In this document: piece after piece, positions 51,000 to 60,794 of the stretch
Layout: every line of letters begins with the position of its first letter
Numbering within the stretch: the first letter of the stretch is position 1
From: Halorarius litoreus
GTDB lineage: Archaea > Halobacteriota > Halobacteria > Halobacteriales > Haloarculaceae
Reading direction: 5' to 3'
DNA: 64,000 nt
NCBI RefSeq assembly: GCF_024362405.1
Contig: NZ_CP101454.1
Span: 2,542,001-2,606,000, forward strand
Made by a program: the position numbers and the translations under genes
Notes under the pieces: generated by a model
The model's database searches: none
Seen by the model: the letters and a program-made list of their open reading frames with translations, nothing else
Told to the model about the DNA's origin: nothing

Positions 51000-52184
51000 A
51001 TGGAAGCGCCCGACATCGACGAACTCGTGCCGGCTGACCGGACGCTGATGGGTCCGGGTCCGAGCGACGTCCATCCCCGCGTGCTCCGCGCGATGGCGAC
51101 CCCGCTCGTCGGCTACCTCGACCCCACGTTCGTGGACGTGATGAACGACGTGCAGGCCGGCCTCAGATACCTCCTCCAGACCGACAACGAACACACGCTC
51201 GCCGTCTCCGGGACGGGGTCGGCGGCGATGGAGTGTGCGTTCGGCAACCTCGTCGAGCCCGGCGAGACCGTTCTCGTGCCGGACAACGGCTACTTCGGAC
51301 AGCGGATGGGCGAGATGGCCGACCGTGCGGGCGGCGACGTCGCCACCGTCGACGCACCGTGGGGCGAACCGCTCTCCGTCGCGGACATCGAGGCCGCCTT
51401 CGCCGACCACCAGCCGCGCGTCGTCGGCATCGTCCACGGCGAGACCTCGACCGGGGTCAAACAGGGCGACATCGACGCCATCGTCGACGTCGCACACGAC
51501 CACGACGCGTACGTCATCGTCGACACCGTCGCCTCACTGGGGGGCGTCGAGTTCCGCACCGACGACTGGAACGTCGACGTCGTCTACTCCGGCTCGCAGA
51601 AGTGCCTCTCGGCGCCGCCGGGTGCCAGCCCCATCACGTTCTCCGAGCGCGCCGTCGAGAAGGTCTGGGGGAGAGAGACGCAGTCGAACTCGTGGTATCT
51701 CGACCTCGAAGGCCTCTGGAGCTACTGGGGTGACGACCCCGCGTACCACCACACCGGGATGACCTCGACGCTCTACGCCGCCCGCGAGGCGCTCCGACTC
51801 GTCGCGGAGGAGGGCATCGAGGCGCGGTGGGACCGCCACGAACGCATGGCCGGCGCGCTCGTCGCGGGCGTGGAGGCGATGGGGCTCTCGATCCTCCCTG
51901 CCGAGGCCGACTGGCTCCCGAGTCTCAATGCGGTGCGGCTCCCTGCCGACGCGGACGGGGGCGAACTGACGGCGACGATGCTGGCGGACCACGACATCGA
52001 GATCGCCGGTGGACTGGGCGCACTCGCGGGCGACATCGTCCGCGTCGGCTGTATGGGCCACTCCGCGCGGCCGTCGAACGTCCTCCAGACGGTGGGCGCA
52101 CTGGGGCGGTCGCTGGAGGCGCAGGGCGTCGACGTCGATACGGGTGCCGGCGTCGCGGCCGCCAACGCCGCACTGGACGAGTAA
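51000..52184 (+). CDS. Class V aminotransferase (alanine-glyoxylate/serine-pyruvate type)
   Basis: A 394-residue PLP enzyme from ATG 51,000 (MEAPDIDELVPADRTLMGPG). The PLP lysine lies in VVYSGSQKCLSAPPG. Other signatures are GPGPSDVHPRVL, VSGTGSAAMECAFGNLVEPG and VDTVASLGG, which fit alanine-glyoxylate aminotransferases. Donor and acceptor cannot be told. It is convergent with a 112-residue hypothetical gene, which ends right at its stop. Confidence 0.88.
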   Translation: MEAPDIDELVPADRTLMGPGPSDVHPRVLRAMATPLVGYLDPTFVDVMNDVQAGLRYLLQTDNEHTLAVSGTGSAAMECAFGNLVEPGETVLVPDNGYFGQRMGEMADRAGGDVATVDAPWGEPLSVADIEAAFADHQPRVVGIVHGETSTGVKQGDIDAIVDVAHDHDAYVIVDTVASLGGVEFRTDDWNVDVVYSGSQKCLSAPPGASPITFSERAVEKVWGRETQSNSWYLDLEGLWSYWGDDPAYHHTGMTSTLYAAREALRLVAEEGIEARWDRHERMAGALVAGVEAMGLSILPAEADWLPSLNAVRLPADADGGELTATMLADHDIEIAGGLGALAGDIVRVGCMGHSARPSNVLQTVGALGRSLEAQGVDVDTGAGVAAANAALDE

Positions 52185-52523
52185 TCAGTCGTTCGCGGAC
52201 GGCTTCGGCATCGATCGACCGTCTCCCTGTCGCAGCGACTCGAACGCGACGGGGTTCTCCCACAGCTCTCTGAGCGTCGCCGCGGCCAGGAACCGCGTCG
52301 GGGCGGCGACCCACTCTTCGGTGGTGGGGTCGTCCGGTTCGGGCGCGTCAGTGTCGTGCCACCACGCGACGTAGCGACCGTCGTCGAGTTCGACGGTCGG
52401 AAACATCCGCCCGTTGACGACCACGTCGATGCGCGTGCCGTCGGCCACCGCGGGCCGGTCGTCCTCCTCGTCGTCGGCCACGATGAGCTCGATGGGGACG
52501 TGGCTCTCGGCCATCGCGCTCAC
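52185..52523 (-). CDS. Small hypothetical protein
   Basis: A 112-residue protein. It has an acidic stretch LIVADDEEDDRPAVADGTR, a strand pair VVVNGRMFPTVELDDGRYVAW and a C-terminal helix FLAAATLRELWENPVAFE. No domain recognised. ATG 52,514 (MAESHVP) is an alternative start. Convergent with the aminotransferase with no gap. Confidence 0.65.
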   Translation of the reverse strand: MSAMAESHVPIELIVADDEEDDRPAVADGTRIDVVVNGRMFPTVELDDGRYVAWWHDTDAPEPDDPTTEEWVAAPTRFLAAATLRELWENPVAFESLRQGDGRSMPKPSAND

Positions 52524-52812
52524 CGCCGCTCCCTCCTCGCTCGGTCGACCCCGCGGTACATACCGACATCCGTGGACGTGGAACTACAAAAAAGCGCGTC
52601 GGTCAGGCGTCAGACGCTCGCCCTCGCAACTCACGGCGGCGTCGCCGCCGTTCGCAATACCGTGGCTTCACTGCGTCCGGCCACGCGACTCGCGTGTCGC
52701 TCCCTACGGTCGCTCCCGCTCGCTGTAACCGAGGGCTCGCTGACTCACGGGCTTCGCCCGTTCGTCTTGTCGTGGCCTCGCTCTGCTCGGCCACGCACCG
52801 CTCGCCCTCGCT
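52524..52812. other. GC-rich spacer downstream of pyrG-guaA
   Basis: A 289-base spacer without a supported gene. It holds several small palindromes (CGGCGGCGTCGCCGCCG near 52,638; ACGGGCTTCGCCCGT near 52,747) and ends on the minus strand with a run of T. Open frames here lack domain features. Confidence 0.5.
52588..52593 (-). terminator. Poly-T terminator after pyrG-guaA
   Basis: On the minus strand, CGCGCTTTTTTGTAG follows several GC-rich hairpins about 220 bases past the guaA-type stop. Archaeal termination at U-rich sites fits. Confidence 0.5.
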
Positions 52813-53730
52813 CTACTCGTACTCGATGGTCGCCGGCGGCTTGTGCGTCACGTCGTAGACGACGCGCGCCACGTTGTCGTGCGCGCCGGTGATGCGCGAC
52901 TGGATACGCTGGAGCGTCTCCCAGTCGAGCTCCTGTGCGCGGGCGGTCATCCCGTCGCGCGACTCGACGGAGCGGACGGCGACGACCCAGCCGTGGACGC
53001 GGTTGTCGCCCTTGACGCCGGTGGCCTTGCCGATGACCGCCCCGAAGGCCTGCCACGGCTCGTACTCTTCGAGCTCCTCCTCGACGACGTGACACGCTTC
53101 GCGGGCGACCTCGACCTTCTCGCGGGTGACCTCGCCGATGACGCGTACGGCGAGCCCGGGGCCCGGGAACGGCATCCGCTCGGCGATGATGGACTCGAGC
53201 CCGAGTGCGCGTGCGACCTCGCGGACTTCGTCCTTGTAGAGGTCGCGGACCGGCTCGACGATGCCCTCGAAGTCCACGACGTCGGGGAGTCCGCCGACGT
53301 TGTGGTGCGACTTGATGTTGCCCTCGCTTTCGATGCGGTCGGGGTAGATGGTCCCCTGCACGAGGTAGTCGGCGCCCGCCTCCTGCGCCTCGCGCTCGAA
53401 CTCACGGATGAACTGCTCGCCGATGACGTGGCGCTTCTCCTCGGGGTCCGTCACGCCCTCGAGCGCGCCGAGGAAGCGGTCCTCGGCGTGGACGACCTTC
53501 AGGCCGTCCATGAACGCGAACGTCTCCTCGATCTGTTCGGTCTCGCCCTTCCGCATGAGGCCGGTGTCGACGTAGACAGCAGTGAGGTGCTCGCCGATGG
53601 CCTCGTGGGTGAGCGCGGCGGCGACGGAGGAGTCGACGCCCCCGGAGAGGGCGATGATGGCCTCGTCGTCGCCGACCGTCTCGCGGATCTCGGCTTTCGC
53701 GTCCGTGATGAACTCCTCGACGTTCACCAT
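52813..53730 (-). CDS. guaAB: GMP synthase, ATP pyrophosphatase subunit
   Basis: A 305-residue synthetase subunit of the two-protein archaeal GMP synthase. The PP-loop motif [11 protein letters not shown] lies near residue 30, with DTGLMRKGE and [20 protein letters not shown] typical of the family, and [12 protein letters not shown]. The glutaminase subunit is a separate gene, not seen here. It overlaps the pyrG stop by one base (TGATG) and shares its operon. Confidence 0.93.
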   Translation of the reverse strand: MVNVEEFITDAKAEIRETVGDDEAIIALSGGVDSSVAAALTHEAIGEHLTAVYVDTGLMRKGETEQIEETFAFMDGLKVVHAEDRFLGALEGVTDPEEKRHVIGEQFIREFEREAQEAGADYLVQGTIYPDRIESEGNIKSHHNVGGLPDVVDFEGIVEPVRDLYKDEVREVARALGLESIIAERMPFPGPGLAVRVIGEVTREKVEVAREACHVVEEELEEYEPWQAFGAVIGKATGVKGDNRVHGWVVAVRSVESRDGMTARAQELDWETLQRIQSRITGAHDNVARVVYDVTHKPPATIEYE

Positions 53731-55385
53731 CAGGCGCTCACCTCCTCGGCCTCTTCCTCGTCCGTGGCAAGGACGGCGTCGAGCAGGCCGACGAACGGCG
53801 GCGACGCGCGCCCGGGGCGCGACCGGAACTCGGGGTGGAACTGCGTCCCGACGAAGTACGGGTGCTCGTCGGTGTCGAGCTCCAGAATCTCCATCCGGTT
53901 GCCCGCGCGCCCGGAGAACACCATGCCCGCCTCTTCGAGCTGGTCGATGTACTCTGGGTTCACCTCGTAGCGGTGGCGGTGCCGCTCCGTACAGGAGTCA
54001 CCGCCGTAGAGGTCGGCGGCGAGCGTCCCGTCCTGTATCTGCGTCTCGTGCGCGCCGAGTCGCATCGTCCCGCCCATGTCCTCCACTTCGTACTGCTCGG
54101 GGAGGATGTCGATGACCGGATGGGGAGCGTCCTCGTCGAGTTCCGTCGAGTTCGCCCCCTCCAGCCCACAGACGTTGCGGGCGTACTCGATGACGCCCAT
54201 CTGGAAGCCGAGACAGAGCCCCAAGAAGGGCACGTCGTTCTCGCGGGCGTAGCGGACGGCCTCGACTTTCCCCTCGGTCCCTCGCGCGCCGAACCCACCG
54301 GGGACGATGAGCCCGTCCGCCGACTCGAGCCGGTCGCGGTGGTCGCCGTTCATCTCCTCGGTGTCGACCCACAGCACGTTCACGTCGACGCCGTGTTCGA
54401 GTCCGGCGTGTTTCAGCGCCTCGTGAACGGACAGGTAGGCGTCTTCGAGGTCGTACTTGCCGGCGAGCGCGATGTCGACCTCGCCGGTGGTCTCGCGGGT
54501 GACGAGTTCGCGCCAGCCGTTCTTCCGCGCCTCGTGTGGCAAGGCCTCGTCGGCGATGTCGAGCCGCTCCATCACGTACTGGTCGAGCCCCTCGTCTTCG
54601 ACCATCAACGGGACGTGGTAGATGTCCTCGACGTCCGGGTTCGAGAAGACGGCCTCGGTCGGCACGTCACAGAAGAGGGCGATCTTCCGCTTCGTCTCGG
54701 CGTCGAGTTTGTCCTCACAGCGCCCGACGAGGATGTCGGGCTGGAGGCCGATGCTGCGAAGTTCCTTCACGGAGTGCTGCGTGGGCTTCGTCTTCTGCTC
54801 GCCGTTCTTCGAGTACGGGACGAGCGTGACGTGCGTGAAGAGGATGTCCTCCTCGTCCTCCTCGTGGGCGAACTGGCGGAGCGCTTCGAGGTAGGGCATC
54901 CCCTCGATGTCACCGACCGTGCCACCCACCTCGACGATACAGACGTCGTGGCCCTCGGCGGCTTCACGGATGCGGCGCTTGATGTCGTCGGTGATATGGG
55001 GAATAATCTGGACAGTCTTCCCCAGGTAGTCTCCCGCGCGCTCCTTCTGGATGACGTGCTGGTACGTCTTCCCGGTAGTGACGTTGTGGTCGAACGTCAT
55101 GTCGATGTCGAGGAACCGTTCGTAGTTCCCCAGGTCGAGGTCGACTTCTCCCCCATCTTTCAGCACGTACACCTCACCGTGCTGGTAGGGGTTCATCGTT
55201 CCAGCGTCGACGTTCAGATACGGGTCGATCTTGACGGCCGTGACGTCGAACCCGGCGTTGGCGAGCAACCGCCCGGTGCTCGCGGCAGTAATCCCTTTGC
55301 CGAGTCCAGACATCACGCCGCCGGTGACGAACACGAACTTCCGCCCCAGTGTGGGGTCGTAATCCGTGACGGGCTCCGTCGGCAT
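53730..55385 (-). CDS. pyrG: CTP synthase
   Basis: A 551-residue enzyme that aminates UTP to CTP using glutamine. The synthetase domain begins [16 protein letters not shown] and has [15 protein letters not shown] and the [11 protein letters not shown] loop. The C-terminal glutaminase has [10 protein letters not shown] (nucleophile Cys) and the His-Glu pair in QFHPEF. I start at ATG 55,385 ([12 protein letters not shown]). Together with guaA-type gene it forms a nucleotide synthesis operon. Confidence 0.94.
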   Translation of the reverse strand: MPTEPVTDYDPTLGRKFVFVTGGVMSGLGKGITAASTGRLLANAGFDVTAVKIDPYLNVDAGTMNPYQHGEVYVLKDGGEVDLDLGNYERFLDIDMTFDHNVTTGKTYQHVIQKERAGDYLGKTVQIIPHITDDIKRRIREAAEGHDVCIVEVGGTVGDIEGMPYLEALRQFAHEEDEEDILFTHVTLVPYSKNGEQKTKPTQHSVKELRSIGLQPDILVGRCEDKLDAETKRKIALFCDVPTEAVFSNPDVEDIYHVPLMVEDEGLDQYVMERLDIADEALPHEARKNGWRELVTRETTGEVDIALAGKYDLEDAYLSVHEALKHAGLEHGVDVNVLWVDTEEMNGDHRDRLESADGLIVPGGFGARGTEGKVEAVRYARENDVPFLGLCLGFQMGVIEYARNVCGLEGANSTELDEDAPHPVIDILPEQYEVEDMGGTMRLGAHETQIQDGTLAADLYGGDSCTERHRHRYEVNPEYIDQLEEAGMVFSGRAGNRMEILELDTDEHPYFVGTQFHPEFRSRPGRASPPFVGLLDAVLATDEEEAEEVSA

Positions 55386-55676
55386 ACCGAGTGTGTGCGA
55401 GGCCGCGGTAAAACCGTTGCGGACCGGCGAACCGTCAGGGAATCGATAGCACGCCGTCGCCGGGTTTTCCGGCTCGACTGGAGTCCTCCGGGGGGCGTGA
55501 CTGCCCGACGGTTCGGGGCCCACGCTCGGGCGTCTCTCCCTCGCCGTCACCGCCGTCACTGACCGCGAGGTGAACGCTTAAGCGCCGGGGCCGTCTGGGC
55601 CCGGACATGAACCGGACCGCTGACGAGCCACTGCTGACCACGGGTGACCGAGCGACACCGACGGGGGGACCGCCAC

Positions 55677-56105
55677 ATGGCTGAGTTCGACCACCTGCTC
55701 GTCCCCGTCGCGAGCGAGAAAGACGCCACGGCGACGGCCCGCGCGCTCCGGGCGCACCTCGACCACCGCCCCGAGCGCATCACGCTGGTGTACGTCGTCG
55801 AGAAGGCCGGCGGCGCCGCCGACAAGGCTAGCGTCGAGCAGCGTGAGGCCGCGGCCGCCGAGACGTTCGACGCGTTCCGCGAGGCGTTCGAGGACGGCGA
55901 CGCGCTCGCCGTGGACACCGATATCGCCTACGACACCGACGTGGCCGACGGCATCCTCGCGGTCGCCCGTGACGTGAGCGCCGACGCGGTGGCGTTCACG
56001 CCCCGCGGCGGTGGGTTGTTCGCCCGCCTGCTCACAGGCGACGTGACCCGCGACCTCATCGACCGCGCGGACCGCCCCGTACTCGCCTTGCCGGGAGAGC
56101 GATGA
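55677..56105 (+). CDS. UspA-family universal stress protein
   Basis: A 142-residue Usp-fold protein from ATG 55,677 (MAEFDHLLVPVASEKDATAT). The C-terminal SADAVAFTPRGGGL segment with GDVTRDLIDRADRPVLALPG resembles the G-2x-G-9x-G(S/T) ATP loop but with altered spacing, so ATP binding is uncertain. It overlaps the APC permease start by four bases (ATGA) and is probably its regulatory partner. Confidence 0.82.
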   Translation: MAEFDHLLVPVASEKDATATARALRAHLDHRPERITLVYVVEKAGGAADKASVEQREAAAAETFDAFREAFEDGDALAVDTDIAYDTDVADGILAVARDVSADAVAFTPRGGGLFARLLTGDVTRDLIDRADRPVLALPGER

Positions 56106-58360
56106 GCGACGAGGAACTGGCGAAAGACCTCGGTTTGCTGTCCGCGCTCACCATCGGCGTCGGGACGATGATCGGCGCGGGCATCTTCGTGCTGCCGGGA
56201 CAGGCGGCCGCGGCTGCGGGCCCGGCGGTCGCCCTCTCGTTCGTCGTCGGCGGCGTCATCTCGCTGTTCACCGCACTCTCGGCGAGCGAACTCGGGACAG
56301 CGATGCCGAAAGCTGGCGGGAGCTACTACTACGTCAACCACGCGCTCGGGCCGCTGTTCGGCTCGGTCGCCGGCTGGGGCAATTGGATGGGGCTCGCGTT
56401 CGCGTCGGCGTTCTACTGTCTCGGGTTCGGCGAGTACCTCGCAACCTTCCTCCCGCTTCCCGCCGTTCCGCTCGGCGTCATCACGCTGACGCAGTTCCAG
56501 GTCGGCGCACTCCTCGCGGGGGTCGTGTTCATCGCGGTCAACTACGTCGGCGCGAAGGAGACTGGTGGCGTGCAGGTCGTCATCGTGACGCTTCTAGTCG
56601 GTATCCTGACGCTGTTCTCCGTCCTCGGATTCCTCCAGGCCGACCTCTCGACGCTGCGGCCGTTCTTCCCGGCGGAGACGGGCGGCGCGGCTGCCATTCT
56701 GCCGGCGACCGGACTCGTGTTCGTCTCTTTCCTCGGCTTTGCGAAGATAACGACCATCGCCGAGGAGCTGAAGAACCCGGGACGGAACCTCCCGCTTGCG
56801 GTCGTGGGGAGCGTCGTCATCGTGACCACGATGTACGCCATCATAATGGTCGTCCTGATGGGCGTCATCAACTGGAAACAGCTCGCGCCGGAGTTCACCA
56901 CGACGCCCGTGCTCGACGTCGCGGAAATCGCGTTCGGGACGGTTGGCCTCGCCGCCGTCGGCGTCGGACTGCTCACGTTCGCGGGGCTGCTCGCGACGGC
57001 GTCCTCGGCGAACGCCTCCATCCTCGCATCCTCGCGCATCAACTTCGCGATGGGTCGGGACAAGCTCATCACCGCGGCATTGAACGACGTTCACCCGCGG
57101 TTCGCGACCCCCTACCGGAGCATCGCAGTGACTGGCGTGCTCATCCTCCTGTTCATCGCCGTCGGCGACGTGAAAACGCTCGCGAAAGCCGGGAGCGTGC
57201 TCCACCTCATCGTCTACGGGCTGCTCAACATCGCGCTCATCGTGATGCGTGAATCGCACGTCGAGGCGTATGACCCGGCGTTCGAGGTGCCGCTGTATCC
57301 GGTCGTCCCGATTCTGGGCGCCATCACATCGTTCGGCCTCATCGCCTTCATGGCTCCCATCGAGATCGCGCTCGCGGGACTGTTCGTCGTCGGCGGTATC
57401 GTCTGGTACTTCGTCTACGCGCGTGACAAGGCCGACAAGACGGGAATTCTCAGCCAGCACATTCTCTCGCGGCCGGAGTCGATGCCCGACGCCGCGGTCC
57501 AGGCCGCAGAGAGCGTCCAGCCCGACGGCGGCCAGTTCCGCGTGATGGTGCCGCTGGCGAACCCCGAGAGCGAGCGTGACCTGATGCGGCTCGCGACGGC
57601 CATCGCCAAGCAGCGCGGCGGCACCGTCGACGCCGTGCACATCGTCTCGGTGCCGGACCAGACGAGTCTCGCGTACGCCGCAGAGAACGTCGAGAAGTTC
57701 GACGAGGGGAGCGACGACCTGCTCGCGAAGGCGCGGGCCGACGCCGAGGCACAGGGCGTCCCGGTCGAGACCCGGACGGTGTTCTCCCACCAGTCGTTCG
57801 AGGAGGTGTTCGACGCCGCCGAGACGGGCGACGCCGACCTCGTGGTGATGGGCTGGGGTCCCGACAGCCACGGGTCGCCCGGCCGCGTCGAGACGGCGTA
57901 CGACGACCTCACGGAGAGTCTCCCGTGTGACTTCCTCGTGCTGAAGGACCGCGGGCTCGACCCCGAGCGCCTGCTCGTCCCGACCGCGGGCGGCCCGGAC
58001 TCGGACCTCTCGGCGACGGTCGCTCGCCACCTCAGAAGCGAGTTCGACTCCGAGGTGACGCTCCTGCACGTCAGCGACGACGAGGCCCAGGGGCGGACGT
58101 TCCTCGCGGACTGGGCGGCCGACCACGACCTCGCCGGCGCCGACCTGCGCGTCGAGAGCGGCGACGTCGAGACCGCCATCGAACGCGCCTCGAAGGACGC
58201 GACGCTCGTCATCATCGGCGCGACCGAACGCGGCCTGCTGAGCCGGCTCGTCCGCGGGTCGCTCGCGCTCGACGTCGTCGACGACATCGAGTGTTCGGTG
58301 CTCCTCGCAGAACAGGCCCGCAAGCGCTCGCTCCGCGAGCGCCTGTTCGGCAATCAGTAG
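56102..58360 (+). CDS. APC-family amino acid permease with C-terminal Usp domains
   Basis: A 752-residue fusion. Residues 1-445 form a 12-span APC permease, with GVGTMIGAGIFVLPG in span 1, GWGNWMGLAFASAFYC and FVSFLGFAKITTIAEELKNP, the signature helix. Residues 480-620 and 625-745 are two Usp domains (VMVPLANPESERDLMRLA; LVPTAGGPDSDLS; VIIGATERGLLSRLV). The domains likely regulate transport in response to stress or energy. A small separate Usp gene overlaps the start. It converges on a hydrolase gene with a 7-base overlap. Confidence 0.92.
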   Translation: MSDEELAKDLGLLSALTIGVGTMIGAGIFVLPGQAAAAAGPAVALSFVVGGVISLFTALSASELGTAMPKAGGSYYYVNHALGPLFGSVAGWGNWMGLAFASAFYCLGFGEYLATFLPLPAVPLGVITLTQFQVGALLAGVVFIAVNYVGAKETGGVQVVIVTLLVGILTLFSVLGFLQADLSTLRPFFPAETGGAAAILPATGLVFVSFLGFAKITTIAEELKNPGRNLPLAVVGSVVIVTTMYAIIMVVLMGVINWKQLAPEFTTTPVLDVAEIAFGTVGLAAVGVGLLTFAGLLATASSANASILASSRINFAMGRDKLITAALNDVHPRFATPYRSIAVTGVLILLFIAVGDVKTLAKAGSVLHLIVYGLLNIALIVMRESHVEAYDPAFEVPLYPVVPILGAITSFGLIAFMAPIEIALAGLFVVGGIVWYFVYARDKADKTGILSQHILSRPESMPDAAVQAAESVQPDGGQFRVMVPLANPESERDLMRLATAIAKQRGGTVDAVHIVSVPDQTSLAYAAENVEKFDEGSDDLLAKARADAEAQGVPVETRTVFSHQSFEEVFDAAETGDADLVVMGWGPDSHGSPGRVETAYDDLTESLPCDFLVLKDRGLDPERLLVPTAGGPDSDLSATVARHLRSEFDSEVTLLHVSDDEAQGRTFLADWAADHDLAGADLRVESGDVETAIERASKDATLVIIGATERGLLSRLVRGSLALDVVDDIECSVLLAEQARKRSLRERLFGNQ

Positions 58361-58950
58361 TCGCGCAGGAACGCCGCGACCTTCTCGCCGACCTTCGTCG
58401 ACTGGCCGACGAAGTGGTGGTCGGCGCTCATCGCCTCGACCGACCAGCCGAGCTCCCGAGCGCGGTCGACGACCGGCTCCCACTCGGCTGTGGTATCGCG
58501 CTCGCCGTACAGCACGTAGCCCGGGCAGGTCACCTCGCCGAGGTCGGCCGCCGCATCGAGGTCGTCGGCGAGTCGCGACGCGGGTGCGAGCGCCGCGACC
58601 GCGTCCGGGGGCGCCCCGTCCGCGGACTCGCGGGCCGCGGTCAGCAGTGCGATACAGCCGCCGAACGAGTAGCCGAACACCGCGACCGTCGCGTACTCCG
58701 CTCGCGCCCAGGCGAGCGCGTTGCGGGCGTCCGCGAGTTCCCCGTACCCCTCGTCCCACGCGCCGTAGTCGAAGCGCAGGGTGGCGGCGTCACCGGCGAC
58801 TGCGTCGCTCACCGCACGCAGCCGAGCATCGGTCCGCTTGCCACCCATCTGCGGGTGGGGTGGGCACGCCACCACGCAGGCGTCGCTCTCGGGGTTGTCC
58901 AGCGTCGCGCGCACGTCACGGCCACCCGGCACCAGCACGTCCTCGCTCAT
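58354..58950 (-). CDS. Alpha/beta hydrolase
   Basis: A 198-residue hydrolase of the dienelactone-like type. The nucleophile elbow is VFGYSFGGCIAL, with the HxD region DHHFVGQSTKV at the C-terminus supplying the His. The oxyanion start is CVVACPPHPQMGG. Substrate unknown. Its stop lies inside the end of the permease gene. Confidence 0.85.
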   Translation of the reverse strand: MSEDVLVPGGRDVRATLDNPESDACVVACPPHPQMGGKRTDARLRAVSDAVAGDAATLRFDYGAWDEGYGELADARNALAWARAEYATVAVFGYSFGGCIALLTAARESADGAPPDAVAALAPASRLADDLDAAADLGEVTCPGYVLYGERDTTAEWEPVVDRARELGWSVEAMSADHHFVGQSTKVGEKVAAFLRDY

Positions 58951-59019
58951 GGCTCGGCGTTCGGCGACGAGCTACTTCGGCATGTCGGGAACTAAGTCGG
59001 CACCGGACGAACGACGGGT

Positions 59020-59334
59020 ATGGACCGCTATCCGGCCCTCGACCCCGAGGCAGGCGAGGTCGTCACCGCGGAACTGGTCGTGACCGACGACGTACTCGTG
59101 AAAGCGTTCGGGCTCGGCCCCGGTGCCGAACTCTCGCCGCACGAACACGGCGACTCGACGAACGTGTTCCACGTTCTGGACGGCGAGGTGGTCGTGATTC
59201 GTGACGGCGACGAGGAACGAGTCGAAGCGCCTGGCGTCGTGCTCCACGAGCGCGGCGTCGAACACGGCGCGCGCAACGACAGCGACGAGGTGGCCGTGTT
59301 CACGGCGTCGCTGTGCCCGCTCCCTGGTTCGTGA
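59020..59334 (+). CDS. Cupin-domain protein
   Basis: A 104-residue single cupin. Metal-binding motif 1 is SPHEHGDSTNVFHVLDGEVVV and motif 2 is EAPGVVLHERGVEHGARN. The two His-rich strands are in the right order. Such small cupins store or act on small molecules; the function is not inferable. It is divergent from the hydrolase gene, 69 bases away. Confidence 0.85.
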   Translation: MDRYPALDPEAGEVVTAELVVTDDVLVKAFGLGPGAELSPHEHGDSTNVFHVLDGEVVVIRDGDEERVEAPGVVLHERGVEHGARNDSDEVAVFTASLCPLPGS

Positions 59335-59396
59335 ATCTGCCGTACAGGGCTTAGGGACTCCGTAATCGGTAGTTTCCAAAATGTTTGGCCGTGTCG

Positions 59397-59402
59397 TTTA
59401 TA
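59397..59402 (+). promoter_or_regulatory. TATA box for the Bat-type regulator
   Basis: TTTATA lies 28-33 bases before ATG 59,430. Confidence 0.55.
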
Positions 59403-59429
59403 CCACTAACTCCGCTTTGAACACGTACG

Positions 59430-60098
59430 ATGAGTCTTGCCGTGGAGTTCACGCTCCCAGCCGATGCGCTCGCGCTGGCGCCGACTCTCTCGAGACTCCC
59501 TGACGTCTCCGTGGACGTCGACCAGAACGTCTGGCACGAGGGTCCCGGGCTCCAGTTCTACGTCTGGGTGACCGGCGACTCTGCCGACAGATTCGGCCCC
59601 GTCGCACGTGAGGATGCGTCCGTCCAGGCCATCACACACGTCGAGCAGTTCGACAGTGCTGCGCTCTTCCAGGTCTGGGTCGACCCTTCCGAGGAGTGTT
59701 TCATCCGGGCGCTCAGCTCGGCCAACGCGACCGTCACGGACGCCAGCACGGATGGAAGCTACTGGCAGCTAGCCGTCCGGTTCGACGACCGCGAGTCGCT
59801 CTCGACGTTCCAGTCCCGGTGTCTCGAGTGGGGCGTCTCGTACGAGGTGGTGCGGCTCTCCACCCTCGCTGGCCCCCCGGACGATCACCGCGACCAGGGG
59901 CTGACGCCGAAACAGTACGAGGCGCTGTCGGTCGCGTACTCGATGGGGTACTTCCAGCACCCCCGCGAGGCGACGCTCGAAGACATCGCAGAGTGCGTGG
60001 GCATCAGTCGCCAGGCGCTCAGCCGCCGGCTCCGGCGGGGACAGCAGCAGGTCTTCTCCAACACGTTCAGCGACGACGCCACCTCTACTTCGAGCTGA
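59430..60098 (+). CDS. Bacterio-opsin activator-like HTH_10 regulator
   Basis: A 222-residue regulator. The N-terminal 150 residues form the Bat-associated sensing region (VWHEGPGLQFYVWVTG; WQLAVRFDDRESLSTFQSRC). The C-terminal HTH_10 domain is recognisable as LTPKQYEALSVAYSMGYFQHP and TLEDIAECVGISRQALSRRL. No PAS or GAF domain precedes it, so it is a short Bat-like regulator. Its target is unknown. A clear TATA box sits upstream. Confidence 0.9.
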   Translation: MSLAVEFTLPADALALAPTLSRLPDVSVDVDQNVWHEGPGLQFYVWVTGDSADRFGPVAREDASVQAITHVEQFDSAALFQVWVDPSEECFIRALSSANATVTDASTDGSYWQLAVRFDDRESLSTFQSRCLEWGVSYEVVRLSTLAGPPDDHRDQGLTPKQYEALSVAYSMGYFQHPREATLEDIAECVGISRQALSRRLRRGQQQVFSNTFSDDATSTSS

Positions 60099-60299
60099 CG
60101 GGTTCTCGTCGCCCCGCGTCTCGAGGCGTCGCTACCGGCACCGGTGTGGCCGAGCGGATAAACCGGTGCATATGCAACCCCCCTACTACTTCCCCGGGAT
60201 TCGTGTCATCATCTACAACATGAAGGGAACTCTGCATGCTCGGCGAGCGGCGTCGCATTTCGCCCGGACAGCGCGACGGTCGGGCGAGTCGGTGACACG

Positions 60300-60788
60300 A
60301 TGAGACGGCGGTTCGTGACCGTCTGGCGAGCTATCGTCGGGTGGTTCCGTGGGTTCGCGAGCCTCACGTCGGACCCGTTGGCCAACACGCCACTCGCCGA
60401 CGAACCACGGGTTCCCGAGCGAACGGAGGAAATCACCGACGCCGACCTCGCCTCGCCGAACGAACGGGTCGTGGAGATCATCCAGGCGGCGGAGGGTCCG
60501 CTCTGGCAGCAGGACATCGTCGACCGCTGCGACTGGTCGAAGTCGACCGTGAGCCGGGCGCTCGGTGAACTCGAGGACGCAGGGGTCGTCGTCCGGACGC
60601 GCGTCGGCCGGGAGAAGGTCGTGTTCGCCGCCGGCGAGGAGCCCGCGATGCTCAGCTCCGAGCCGATCGTCGACCCGACCCCCAACCCTCCCACGCCGGA
60701 CGTCGAGTCCCCTGTCGAGCCCGAGATTACGCCGGACGATGCAGCGGCGAAGCCGAGCCGGTCTGGCGAGCGTGTGCTCGACCGGTGA
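60300..60788 (+). CDS. MarR/HTH-like DNA-binding protein
   Basis: A 162-residue protein. The HTH lies at residues 55-105: SPNERVVEIIQAAEGPLWQQD, IVDRCDWSKSTVSRALGELE and the wing VVVRTRVGREKVVF. The N-terminus is basic and hydrophobic, perhaps membrane-associated, and the C-terminus is Pro-rich and disordered. A 27-residue frame at 60,220-60,303 overlaps the start (ATGA) and could be a leader; it is not listed as a gene. Confidence 0.8.
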   Translation: MRRRFVTVWRAIVGWFRGFASLTSDPLANTPLADEPRVPERTEEITDADLASPNERVVEIIQAAEGPLWQQDIVDRCDWSKSTVSRALGELEDAGVVVRTRVGREKVVFAAGEEPAMLSSEPIVDPTPNPPTPDVESPVEPEITPDDAAAKPSRSGERVLDR

Positions 60789-60794
60789 CGGCGC

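Noticed and set aside
52603..52794. A 63-codon minus-strand frame between pyrG-guaA and the small hypothetical gene
   Set aside because: The sequence is a spacer of small palindromes and the peptide is low complexity.
60143..60170. GTGGCCGAGCGGATAA, similar to the D arm of a tRNA-Leu or Ser
   Set aside because: No acceptor, anticodon or T stem can be formed around it.
60220..60303. A 27-residue leader frame overlapping the HTH gene start
   Set aside because: Only the ATGA overlap supports it; the peptide has no motif.
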